This document shows positions 50,702 through 60,214 of a stretch of DNA of 64,000 nt, piece by piece. The notes under the pieces are model-generated. The model did not search any database. It saw nothing but the letters and a program-made list of their open reading frames with translations, and was not told the DNA's origin. Where the stretch lies: the NCBI GenBank assembly GCA_021234155.1, contig JAJEKV010000006.1, positions 28,442,271 to 28,506,270 on the forward strand, read 5' to 3'. The position numbers and the translations under genes are program-made. The stretch comes from Isoetes taiwanensis (taxonomy: Eukaryota; Streptophyta; Lycopodiopsida; Isoetales; Isoetaceae). Numbering within the stretch: the stretch's first letter is position 1; each line of letters starts with the position of its first letter.

Positions 50702-50733
50702 AAGGAAGGAAGGAAGGAAGGAAGGAAGGAAGG
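50702..50733 (+). repeat. (AAGG)8 tail of the GC-rich LINE
   Basis: Eight perfect AAGG units lie exactly between the CAAG of the host exon and the conserved LINE 3' end. On the LINE strand they read (CCTT)n and occupy the place where other LINEs carry poly(A). Confidence 0.85.
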
Positions 50734-51823
50734 TACTTTTATCGTCCACGGAGACCAATCGGTCTATGGGACCCAATACAAGAACGCAGCAAGCGGATTA
50801 CTGCCCGGATTAAAAAACCCCCGCCCCGAAGGGTTTTCGAGGGAAAAACCGTGGCGAAGAATCGGCCGGACAAAAACCGGTGCTAATCATATAAAATGCG
50901 TAAACATCCCAATATATACAAATCATGCACCACCCCGTAGTGCCTAGTCACGGACAAACAAAGGGGCAAATGTGACCTCGCAGTCCAATACCTCTGGATG
51001 TATGACCCCACTCCACGCGTCGCATCGGTGTGTTCATCAGCAAATGCAAGGGCACGTCCGGCCGCATTTAAGGGAGTGTATCCGCCCGACCGACCAACAC
51101 GGGCAACTCGGAAAGTGTGAGACTCATCCTCAATGGCACCCGCTTGACAAAGACCGACAGAGCTGTCTGGCGGCGGGCTCCCCAATCCACCGCCTCCCTC
51201 GATCGCGAAGATGGTGGGCACCGTCACGAATGGAGGCAATGAGTCCGCTTTTTTCGGGGGCAAATGGGAACGCAGTAGGCTGTGGGCCCCGGCTAACACG
51301 GGTTGATGTGCTCCTTGTAATGGGCCATTTTGACACCTTTCTAGAGCAATGGGGTCCCGAGCTTGCCAAGGAAACAAGCATCTAGGTACTCCCCAGGTAG
51401 CCACACGATCGGTCCATTGCGCCCAACAGATGCGCTGCGGTTCTCACCGCGTTCCATCTGGCGAACCAGCGATCTCTCTTACCCCTCCAACGGGCCCTAA
51501 GCGGCTGGGACTCATGGCCCGCGGTGTAAGCCAGTCGGGGGCCGAGCATCACCCATAGTAACCACTTTAAAAATAGGCGATGTGTCTATCAAGGGCTGCG
51601 TGAAGCAAGAATCCGTTTCTGCAGCAGAATCGATAGGGGGTGAAGGTTTCACCCAAGTGCCCGTGCCAAAAATGCCTTCGCACTGCCCAAGTCATTCCAG
51701 TCGCCAAAGAGACGGCCAGGGGCCCCAAACCTCGACCCGCTGAAGTAAGGGCAGTTCGACCAAAGTGCCTAACAGATGTGACCGATGGCCCCAATCATAT
51801 AGCTCGCCGGTGATTTGTTGTTC

Positions 51824-52760
51824 TCATGGCATAAAGCGCTTTCCGACCTGCTTTGTCACCCATAGCGGATAGACGCCTCCCACCAGAGCGAGGAGGGGAA
51901 CTCCACCCCTAGGTACTTGTAGATGGGCGTGACGCCCACGTGTCGTCCCCCGATATGTGAGTGCAAGAGGCATGGGGTGACGTGAAGAGGATATGAGAAC
52001 CACCGGTCTTGGCCGATTGACGCCGCATGTCCAGAGCGACAAAATGTGTCTAGGGCATCCGGTGTGAGACCGCATAGCTTCGGGTGTGGGCCAACAGCCA
52101 ACATCGTCCCGCATAGATGAGCCGGCGATGACCCGGTGCAAAAGCCGATGCCATCCCCCATGCTCGCGAAGCCGTGGCTCTAACTGACAATGTAGAGGCC
52201 AAAAGTGTTGGCGAGAGGGGGCAACTCGCCGGACCTCGATACTACTTGGTGAATGCTTGGCCCGTCGGCTACATCCTCGCCAAAACAACTCTCATACAAC
52301 CTCGCATATGGCATTCTCGCGACAAAAATGAGCCCCAGCTGACGATCCTAGCCCACGCCTTTTTCCTCGGGGACCAGATCAAAAGCCTTTGGCGAAGTCC
52401 ACAAAGCGACAATACAAGTCCAAAGATGATTCGACTGTCTTCAATCGCGGTGCGCCCGCGTAAAGATATGGTCAATCGTTGAGTGGCGGGGTCGAAAGCT
52501 TTACTGTGTGAGGGCTCGCACATCCACGCCTGCCAGCCGGTCAATCTGCCGAGAATGCCAGATAACAGCTTTGGCAAATACCGAATCGACCATGATCGTC
52601 CGTGGTAATTGGCCTGGACGCTGTGGGTCGCCCGCCTTGTGAATGGGAACAACCCCTTGTGGTTCATTGTCGGGAAACCCTCCGCAATGCTCGTTGAACG
52701 GGGTAGTGAGGGACCAAGACAAGCGGTACGCCTCGCCCAATTGAGTAACTCGGCCTGCAT
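51824..52760 (-). pseudogene. LINE reverse transcriptase domain, frameshifted
   Basis: Fragments read 'MQAELLNWA' (start at 52,760), 'LPRTIMVDSVFAKAVIWHSR' (the 'NYRPITVM...LGK' region of related LINEs), the YADD box with one inserted base at 52,101-52,119, and 'DALDTFCRSG' followed by 'YKYLGVEF'. The order is right for a LINE reverse transcriptase, but the frame changes at least three times. Confidence 0.75.
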
Positions 52761-53821
52761 ACCATCGAGGTCACCTTCCCATTAGCTAGCCGTTGCAGGC
52801 CCTCCTCAACATCCTCGCCCACGAGAACCAATGGGGCCATCCCCAGGGGGTATGGGCGTCGCGTCCCCTGGCGGGTCATAGAGCCGCTGCAAGTATCGCT
52901 CCCCCCGCCCGGGTGTGATGTCCCCTCAGAATCGGGCTGGCCTTGAAGCACTCTGCGCCAAAAGGTTCGAGGATGAGTGTCCAGCAGTAGAACATCTCCC
53001 CCGATGCTTGGCAAGGTACCGCGCCTTTTGTGTCCTTCGGATGGGCTGCATATGCGGTGGTGGCCCTGCAAGCGGGTACACGGATCCGGGAATGTGACGG
53101 AGCTGCCGCTATCTTTACAATCCGCATCAAACCATTCGGTTACGCTGAATGTTGCGACCCCGAAGCGCGACGCTGGGGTCTCGCCAAAAGCACCGATCCG
53201 GCAGATCCCGTAATAGCGAAGTCACCTGGTCTGCATCTCACGCTCTAGTGTGGAGGTCTGCGAATTACTGGGAGGGCATCCATGAGCATCTTCGGCAGTA
53301 GTCCTCTCGCTCACGCCATAATCGAAGTCTCAACCGAGGGGCGAGGGGCCGGCATAGTGGGGGTTCCCGGGCTCGCCAAACCAGTCCAAATAAAGTGGGA
53401 GGTGATTCGAGTCGACCTCCTCATCCCGACCGCCTCAGTGCCCACCCGGAACGACCGATGAGAGGCATATCTTTGGCGCAACTACAAGCACATAGTCCAC
53501 CACACTAGACCCTCCCCCCGATTGTCCTGTCTGCATGTGCATTTGGCGAGAATCGGCCACCGTGGAAAGGCCATTGCAAATTATCAAGTCAAAATGCCAC
53601 ATAGCAGAGCAATTGTCCGCAAAGCGAAGTGACTGGATGTCATCCGACCAGCGTGGCGGCCGCTACTTCTGGCGTGAAGCTGCAGGACATCGCCGGGCCG
53701 AGGGGGTCAAGTCGCATGGGCTGCTCTACTCGCCCAGGCATTGAAATCTCCAAGAAGGACGACCCTACCCAACTAGCCGATGCCGCCAGATGTCATCATA
53801 TAGATCGACATACGGTCCATC

Positions 53822-54504
53822 CTATCCGCATCGGGGGTGGCTGCGATAGAAGGTGCCGCTCACGGAGGGGGAAATAACAGCGCCCGTAAAAAAAGGGTTG
53901 CCACCGGTATTATGCACACGCAACCCGTAGTACCGGTTGTGTCCGTGCATCTTCCGAGGGTAACCGGATGTGCCAAGGTTGTCCGTGGTAGCAAGCCACT
54001 CCCCCATGACCCCGCCGTCTGCATTGTGCATTGAAGACCGAAAATGTTGGTAACCTTGCAAATCGTAGCCTCGGCTCAAAGATGCTCCCATGTCTCCATG
54101 AGGAAGATGAGATCCATACCGGCTGCCACGGAGTTCGACCGTCCCCCCTCTCGCCAAGGGAAGCCTCGACAATTCCATGAGACCACCCGTGAGGCACAAT
54201 TCCTATTTGTCGCCAGGGGATGGTATGCGCAAAATGAAGTCAGCGGGGAGGACGGGAAGCGGGCCGAAAGTGAGAAGTAGATGGAGCGAGGCAAAGATGT
54301 GGTCGAGAGGGCATGGGCGAGGGAGCAGGGAGTAGGAGCGCGAGAAGAAGGGGGGGCCGTGGTAGTAGAAGCGTATGTGGCCGCGTCTGCGCCGGGTGGT
54401 TGGGGTCTGCGGGTTCGCAGCAGCAGCGTGTCGCCGGAAAATGTGCATCCCGCCGAACCAATCTCTGGGCACCCCCTCGCTGGCGAATGCCTCGACCCTG
54501 ACAA
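53822..54504 (-). pseudogene. LINE endonuclease domain, frameshifted
   Basis: The amino-terminal catalytic motifs are in the frame ending at 54,076. The middle of the domain ('SLSRGYDLQGYQ') is in the frame of 54,199-53,822, and 'RRGHGGVACYHGQPW' in that of 54,197-53,910. Three frames are therefore needed to read one domain, showing at least two indels. In life this domain nicks the target strand to prime reverse transcription. Confidence 0.75.
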
Positions 54505-55070
54505 GCTCCCCGCTGCGTGCCTCCCCGCTGCACGGTGTGAGGTCCCTCCCCACGACAGGATGTCCCCTTCAACATCCGCCCCGGGCGCAATATGGCATCA
54601 CGCACTGCATCCGCAACCGCGGAATATGACAATGCGGTCACGGCGGGCCCGAGCCCCATGCCGGCCGCTTTCGAGAAATGTGAACTGCCCGGGAATGTCA
54701 TCCGGATCGAGAATGTGTTCGATGTGGTGGGCGAGACTCTCCCCGCTGCTCGCATGCCTCAACTACCGGTGATTGTGGCCTCTCGCTGGCCTCGAGTTCT
54801 CAAGGCCCGCGGGTCCAAGGTGGGCGGGCCGGGTCCCTTTGGCCGGGGTGGTGGTGGTGGCCGGGATGGCGGGAGTGACTAGAGTGTGGCCGGGATGGCG
54901 GGAGTGGTTGGAGAGCCGGGCAGCAAGGCAAGGCGGGGCGTGGCCGCCGGTGGAGGGCCGTGGCGGGATAGCGGTCCAGCCGCGTTCGGCCCCCGGAAGT
55001 CGGGAGGACAGCTCTTGCGCAGCCTCCGCCGCTTGGCCATCTCCTCGCCGCACCGCCGCACGCCCACAAG

Positions 55071-56240
55071 AGTTTGAATAGTATGGAAGTCCCATCTTCG
55101 GGTGGTAAATTGCACGCTTTCTCAAATCCGACCACAATTTGAAGAGGAGTCGCATGATCTCATCTTTCGAAGTGTACCGAAAGGCCTTAAAAATTCGAAG
55201 TGAGAACATTGTTTGCCCGAAGCGTTTGCATGGTCTCATACTTGTCGGGTGCCACCGCCCCAAATGCTTACAAGGTAGATTGGGCAGAATTTGCAGCAGA
55301 GTCCCTCAAGTGCTCCAATGATATCAATAAGCGGAGACGAGGTCCAACAGTGGACTCTTTTGAGGGCAACATTACCACGATTAGTAGTGAAATGAAGCGT
55401 CTTCTTACTGAAAAAATTGAGATTGAGCAGACATTACGTGAGAAGGAGCAAGAACTGCTCCGAATTGAAGGCAGTTTGGAACGATCTGACAAACTGTTAG
55501 AGTTCTTAGCTGCTATGGCAGAAGAAAAGAAGAAAGATTACTTGGATTTAGAAGCCACCTTTGCTGGTGATGGTGATTTTGCTATTGCAATCAATACATT
55601 AAAAATGGAGGAGAGGTGCATCTATGATGCCATGCGAAAGGTACGTGAACATCTTGGTGGTGATAAAAATATGGCAATAAAGACTGAGATTGTCTTTCTT
55701 AAAGATAAATTGCACGAAATCAGTGATTTTTTATCTTATTGGAGTTGTAAGAGCAAGCATATTACTGGTTTGCAGCAGCTACATAGGGCAGGAAAAAGGC
55801 TGACGCCAACCATGAGCAATTATAACATGCCTGTAGGCATGCAAAAAAGTTGTGAAGCTTGTGGACTGGCCTTCAGACAAGATTATCAATTTTTTGTTAG
55901 TTTATCATGCAATCACACTTACCATGTTTGTTGCTTTCATACTGTAGCGCATAGCCGTCAATGCATGGTTGATGCATGCAAGATGCTTATTCCTAGTGCT
56001 TTGTTACAAGATTGCCATGAAAGTGGTGGAGGGAGTGATGATGACGTTGCATGGAAGAGGAGGAAGAAAGCCAGGTCAGACAGGTAAAACATGTTGAAGA
56101 GAGTGCAAACAGTGCAACTTTAGAGAGGAATATAATTCCTAAAGGTAGAGCACCAAAAGGTTCAGCTCAACGTACAGTAGCTACCACTATTTGCCAGTCT
56201 AGCAAAAGAGTGAAGAACACCCTTGAATCAGAACACAAAG
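55071..56240 (+). CDS. Coiled-coil protein with a RING-H2-like Cys/His cluster, main exon
   Basis: The frame from 55,200 is open for 295 codons. Residues about 55-175 are charged and heptad-like ('LTEKIEIEQTLREKEQELLR'), suggesting a coiled coil. Residues 218-260 form C-x2-C-x15-C-x-H-x2-H-x2-C-x9-C-x4-C, which fits a RING-H2 zinc cluster except that the last pair is spaced by four residues instead of two. Basic residues 'KRRKKARSDR' follow. The frame then shifts by one base at about 56,082 and stays open to a donor 'AAAG|GTAGAC' at 56,240. Upstream, 55,071-55,139 is in the same frame and continues the exon from 50,701; two compensating indels break 55,140-55,200. A ubiquitin-ligase role would be a guess from the cluster alone. 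Confidence 0.7.
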
Positions 56241-56382
56241 GTAGACTTTCTATCTTTGTTAGAAAAATGTAAAGTGTTCTTTTTTTCTTTTTGAACAAGG
56301 TTGCAAATTAAACGGGAGTGTTGCATAACTCCCGTTTCAAAGATTCCCTTTAAGAGAACACCATGGCATTTTTTAGATAAAC

Positions 56383-56737
56383 TTGAGAATTTTAAAAGGT
56401 TCAATTTTTTTTCCCCCTCATTTTGGCTCCTTATTAAGTGATAAGTTTATTTTTTGCAAAGGAACACCCTTGAAAATGACAAAATGTAGATATGGATACA
56501 AAAATTTTCAAAGTGAGATATCAAAAACATCAAAATGGAGAAGAAAAAATAATAATTATTTCTTTAAATTTTTTCAATACATCAATTTGGCACCCTCAAA
56601 ATTTGCTGCGTATCGAACAATACACTCGTCAGCCATTGCAATTGGGTATCTATCCCAAGTCTCCACGTTTAGTTATTCCATCAAACATGTTTGACATTCT
56701 AGTGGCTAAAAAAAAAAGCAAGAAAATAATCAAGTAA
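56383..56737 (+). other. AT-rich subterminal region of the outer element
   Basis: Two overlapping frames of 103 and 81 codons occur here in different frames. Neither has a recognisable domain, and the composition is strongly AT-rich, so I do not call a gene. Confidence 0.3.
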
Positions 56738-56780
56738 ATAAATGAACACTAGGACACATAAAACAAAAAATATAAAAACA

Positions 56781-56927
56781 AAAGTGTATTCTGGAATACA
56801 CTTTGCTTTTCTAAAAAACAAACGTGTATTCCAGAATACACTTCGGATTTTCAGAGAAAGCAAAAGTGTATTCACTTTTGCTTTCCTGAGAAAGCAAATG
56901 TGTATTCTCGAATACACCTTTGCTTTC
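56781..56927. repeat. Left subterminal hairpin array
   Basis: Four inverted repeats lie in 150 bases: 56,781-56,804 and 56,824-56,841 (GTGTATTC-N2-GAATACAC), 56,856-56,885 (perfect 13-bp arms GAAAGCAAAAGTG with TATT loop) and about 56,890-56,927 (arms of about 18). They are joined by 'GAAAGCAAA' phrases. On the right side of the element the same palindrome type recurs at about 61,181-61,265. Confidence 0.85.
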
Positions 56928-57490
56928 TAAGAAATCAAGCATGCATTCCGGAATCAAACGTGTATCATGTTATTACCTTTAGACACACTCAATTAAAAAT
57001 GAAGAACCAAAATAAAAATAACTTGAGCTGAGCATGCTTACACGAATCAGATTACACTTGAGCTGGTGATATGTGATCTAGAACTTCCAAATCATGTTCT
57101 AAGCATTGCAAATTTGGAGTTACCCACAAAGATGCCATCCAAAGTACGTGTTTTTTATGCAGTTTATGATCTTGGGTAGATATGGTTCCTCTTGTTGATT
57201 AGCAGTGAGAAAAGGATGTGCAGATGAATAGTTAATAGTGCAAGTTTATTACCAGTGCTAATCTGATGAGCTTCTAATGGGAACTCAAAATGTATTGTAA
57301 TGTTTTGCGAAATTCAAATCCTAAGATGGCTTGAATGAAAATAAAACTTCGTAAAAGCTTTCATAAGAAGGGTAAGCTTAGACAAGTGAAATTCATTGTG
57401 ATGCAGTAGAACAATTTAGCCACGCCTTTTGTTTGAAGGAATACAATGCCTACTGACACTCTTCTTATTTTCTCTAATGCACTTGAGAGC

Positions 57491-57560
57491 TGTAAGGCAA
57501 CAAACTCTTCGATATATCCACCCTGCTAGACAAATATGCAGATTGAATTCATGCTTAACA
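57491..57560 (+). repeat. Related empty site of the Pack-MULE insertion
   Basis: The phrase 'ggcaacaaactcttcgatat' and the following 'atccaccc' occur here and again directly left of the MULE (to 58,167). Here they run straight into 'tgctagaca(a)atatgcagattgaattcat', which resembles the DNA right of the MULE ('agctagacagatgtgcatattgattcat', from 59,608). This paralogous uninterrupted site supports the MULE boundaries. The DNA around it (56,940-58,130) holds no supported gene. Confidence 0.75.
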
Positions 57561-58166
57561 GTAGAGATGGCCAAGAAGCAAATCAATGGATAAAGAGAAG
57601 AGAGAACTCCTAATTTGGCTGTATCTCAAAAAACATTGAATGCTTAAATGCCAAACAGAACCAAATGAAAAGATAGACACCAGGCCCAACTTAAATCTCA
57701 TGTAAATCTCATGTTGTATCTCATATAATATTGGATACTTAAATGCCAAACAACCAAATGAAATGACTGCAAACTTTTTACTTTAATAGTATGGAATGGT
57801 CCTGCTCATTGATAATAGTTTCTCCAACATATAATTGATTTCAGCCCATGCCTCCCTTTAGTTTTGTAGAACTGAGCATGTATATCTAAAGCCTCTAGAA
57901 CTTGAATTCCACCTTGTAAACTTTGTTTGATTAAAGTAGTTTCTGTAAGGAGCTACCTTGGCAATATTGGAGAAAGAATGTAACCTGTGATGGGGAGTGT
58001 CAAAATACGAATTTAGGCCATTTAGGATGATGTGGTAGGCAGCCATTCAATCAGACTGTCTAAGTAATAGATCTAGAGTCCTAAAATGGGACTGACATGT
58101 AATAAAACAGGGCTGGCATGTACTGGTCCAGATTTGTAAGGCAACAAACTCTTCGATATATCCACC

Positions 58167-58175
58167 CTTTTTTCT
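58167..58175 (+). repeat. 9-bp target-site duplication, left
   Basis: CTTTTTTCT directly precedes the left terminus GGGTGAAAATAT and is repeated at 59,599-59,607 after the right terminus. Nine to ten bases is the usual size for Mutator-like elements. Confidence 0.85.
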
Positions 58176-58652
58176 GGGTGAAAATATGATTACCTTGGTT
58201 TTGGTGATTCCATCGCGGTGAATACTTTCCCATGGAATCACTAACCCTCCAGAAACGGGATCCGTTCCGGAGGCCCCGTTATTCGTACCTGACAGCGTCA
58301 GGTGTACTTTCTGATGGATCCCAACCATCCGTCTATAGGGTCCATCCTGGCCGTTTGTTTTATACCTTCTGGCGGAATCACATTTGAAAAATACCACGGG
58401 ACGGAATCACCGCCCTTTTATTCCAAATATTCTAGTAAAAATTTAAATTTTGACGTCCTGTTGTTCTTCTTCTGAGAACTAGTGCCGGCTATGGCGGCTT
58501 GCTCCGGCGATAGATGGCGATTGAACAAGCGCCCATCAATGGAGCTTTAATCCAGATTAAATCTCTTCGTAGGAGGTCAGATTTGGCTCCTTTTTATTCT
58601 AACCCTTTTTTTTCTGCTGCTCGAATCTACCCTAGTTGCGCCAAGCTTTGCA

Positions 58653-59096
58653 ATGGCGGATTCAGGCTCAGCAGGATCCGGAAAGGTGAAGTGGTTCAAC
58701 AGCACGAAAGGCTTTGGATTCATAACTCAGGACGACGAAGGGGAAGATCTGTTTGTGCATCAAACATCGATTCATGCTGATGGGTTCCGGTCGCTGAAAG
58801 ACGGCGAATCTGTGGAGTTTTTGGTAGATCAGGGCGAAGATGGCAGGGCCAAGGCCATAGATGTGACTGTTTCTCTGTTTCTGTTTCTCTGTTTCCTCTG
58901 TTTTTCTCTGTTTTCCCACTGGGTTATGCCCTCTTGCCAAGAATGCGGCCAGCATGCGCATCTTCTCAGGTTATGGCCTCTGCTCAGGTTATGCGCCTTT
59001 TCTCAGGTTATGGCCCAGATTGATCGATTCCTCATCGACCCTTTCGTGATTGATACATTTGGGCGTGCATTGTGCACACTTCTTGAAGAAATATAG
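58653..59096 (+). CDS. Captured cold-shock-domain protein with novel carboxy end
   Basis: The 147-codon frame starts with '[20 protein letters not shown]'. Residues about 9-72 form a complete cold-shock domain with both RNA-binding motifs, KGFGFI and LFVHQT (RNP1 and RNP2). Plant proteins of this family are RNA chaperones in which glycine-rich linkers and CCHC zinc knuckles follow. Here the sequence after 'AIDVT' is a pyrimidine-rich run encoding Leu/Phe. A truncated knuckle follows (C95-x2-C98-x4-H103, fourth ligand missing) and then an unrelated tail to the stop at 59,096. The glycine-rich part has been lost or replaced. The leader with pyrimidine tracts at 58,590-58,630 seems to come from the donor gene. 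Whether it is expressed is unknown. Confidence 0.8.
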   Translation: MADSGSAGSGKVKWFNSTKGFGFITQDDEGEDLFVHQTSIHADGFRSLKDGESVEFLVDQGEDGRAKAIDVTVSLFLFLCFLCFSLFSHWVMPSCQECGQHAHLLRLWPLLRLCAFSQVMAQIDRFLIDPFVIDTFGRALCTLLEEI

Positions 59097-59224
59097 CTTG
59101 ACGGCCATATCCAATCAGTGCAGAGACCTCTTCTTGGCGCCGGAGTGAAGGGGTTTACTTCTTTCTGACAGCTCCCTCATTCCAAATCATCTCAATCTCT
59201 TGTATTCGAATATAAGTCTTTTTG

Positions 59225-59430
59225 ACATTCCACGGGAAAGAATATTACGATGTACGGTGATTCCACCCCGAAGGATCAATTCCATGTGATTCCTTCTCGA
59301 GGAATAGTACGCGGTGATTCCACGGCGGAGAATATTACCGCGGTGATTCCACGGGGGAGAATATTTACGCGGTGATTCCACGGAGGAGAATATTTACGTG
59401 GTGATTCCGTCCAGTGGTATTTTACAGATG
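59225..59430 (+). repeat. Tandem units of about 30 bp in the right MULE arm
   Basis: Four to five units share 'gtgattccacgg' and 'ggagaatatt'. They lie in the inner part of the right terminal inverted repeat and make the right arm longer than the left. The same phrases in inverted form appear only once in the left arm. Confidence 0.8.
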
Positions 59431-59598
59431 TGATTCCGCCGGAAGGTATAAAATGGAGCCTGTCAGGTACGGATAACGGGGCAGGTACAGAGAACGGGGC
59501 AGGAGGGTACGGATAACGGGGCAGGAGGGTTAGTGATTCCGCGGGAGAGTATTCACCGCGATGGAATCACCAAAACCAGGGTAAGGATATTTTCACCC

Positions 59599-59607
59599 CT
59601 TTTTTCT
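59599..59607 (+). repeat. 9-bp target-site duplication, right
   Basis: CTTTTTTCT follows the right terminus ...ATATTTTCACCC and equals 58,167-58,175. Confidence 0.85.
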
Positions 59608-59962
59608 AGCTAGACAGATGTGCATATTGATTCATTTGCCCAGATGTGCAGTTCGTTTCTATGTTAGTCTGCTCCTTAGGTGTGACTGAAGATGCACCAA
59701 AATAAGAAAATTGTACAACATCTACATCATATCACACTCCTCCAGGACCCTGTACAATCAAGATATAGTTAATTGAGAAGTAAAAGTACAGGATACTCAC
59801 GGACCTAGAACATTGGATAGCACAACAGAATATACTGGCACACTACAGTACAACATAATTTTTTAATGAAAATATCATTCACATAATGTTGGTTTTAGCA
59901 AAGACTTTTTCACAAAGAAACAAGTTGGATGCATGCCTTACTCTCTGAAGAGAAAAACGCAC

Positions 59963-60208
59963 CTGTGTTGCGGTTGGAAGCTTCTGAGCATCAAGAAGCC
60001 ATTGCTTATGAACCTTTTTAGCAACAAAGACAATGATTGCAGGTATATTTGTAAGAACACCATGTCTTGTACGAAAACCAAGCGCAGCTCCAAGGCTATA
60101 TCTCCGAAAAACTTTGCTATGAAAAGCTCTGATGGTCACTAAGTCCACTAAAGTTGCAGCTTGTGAATTTCTGTTCTGTTTCAATACCTGCTTCTTTCTG
60201 TAGACCAA
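59963..60208 (-). pseudogene. NAL1-like (NARROW LEAF1, trypsin-like protease family) exon
   Basis: The minus strand encodes 'TLVDLVTIRAFHSKVFRRYS', then 'LGAALGFRTR' and 'NIPAIIVFVAKKVHKQWLLD', closely resembling the conserved region before the protease domain of NARROW LEAF1-type plant proteins. The exon ends at a good donor 'CACAG|GTGCGT' (59,963). No further exon of this family was found to the left, and the catalytic His/Asp/Ser residues are not covered, so this is an isolated fragment. It lies inside the outer element and right of the Pack-MULE, which suggests capture by the outer element or an older gene piece it inserted around. The upstream limit of the exon is uncertain. Confidence 0.75.
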
Positions 60209-60214
60209 TACTTA

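Larger units (their letters stand above)
50734..55066 (-). mobile_element. GC-rich LINE, near full length but frameshifted
   Basis: On the minus strand the element runs 5' to 3' from about 55,066 to 50,734. An AP-type endonuclease starts near 54,180 with 'SWNCRG' (catalytic Asn) and 'METWEH' (catalytic Glu) near 54,090, then 'GGVACYH' near 53,990. The reverse transcriptase region includes 'EDVEEGLQRLANGK' near 52,820-52,780, and the YADD codons at 52,119-52,101 are split by one extra base. 'YKYLGVEF' follows near 51,910. The 3' end matches the LINEs at 6,609 and 32,215. A short tandem repeat (about 27-bp unit) lies in the presumed 5' leader at 54,850-54,910. The element is much richer in GC and CpG than its surroundings and than the older copies. 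A 4-bp CAAG direct repeat (50,698-50,701 and 55,067-55,070) flanks it together with the (AAGG)8 tail. Confidence 0.88.
58176..59598 (+). mobile_element. Pack-MULE carrying a cold-shock-domain gene
   Basis: A 1,423-bp element with long terminal inverted repeats: the first about 80 bases at the left (from GGGTGAAAATATGATTACC) match the reverse complement of the right end nearly base for base. Similarity continues with gaps for some 200-250 bases, including 'TATACCTTC(T/C)GGCGGAATC'. The right arm contains tandem units of about 30 bases. The 9-bp duplication flanks it exactly. No mudrA transposase is present. The interior holds a plant-like leader and the cold-shock-domain reading frame at 58,653. 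A host gene piece between MULE termini defines a Pack-MULE. Confidence 0.85.

Noticed and set aside
50972-51558. Plus-strand frames of 137 and 69 codons
   Set aside because: They lie antisense to the 3' part of the GC-rich LINE and show no domain.
54203-55263. Several Pro/Arg/Gly-rich frames of 80-171 codons on both strands
   Set aside because: They come from GC-rich LINE leader DNA with few stop codons by composition. Only the endonuclease start near 54,180 has real motifs.
56781-56927. Repeat-spacer look of a CRISPR array
   Set aside because: The repeats are palindromes of varying length with no constant spacer size, in a plant genome and near transposon ends.
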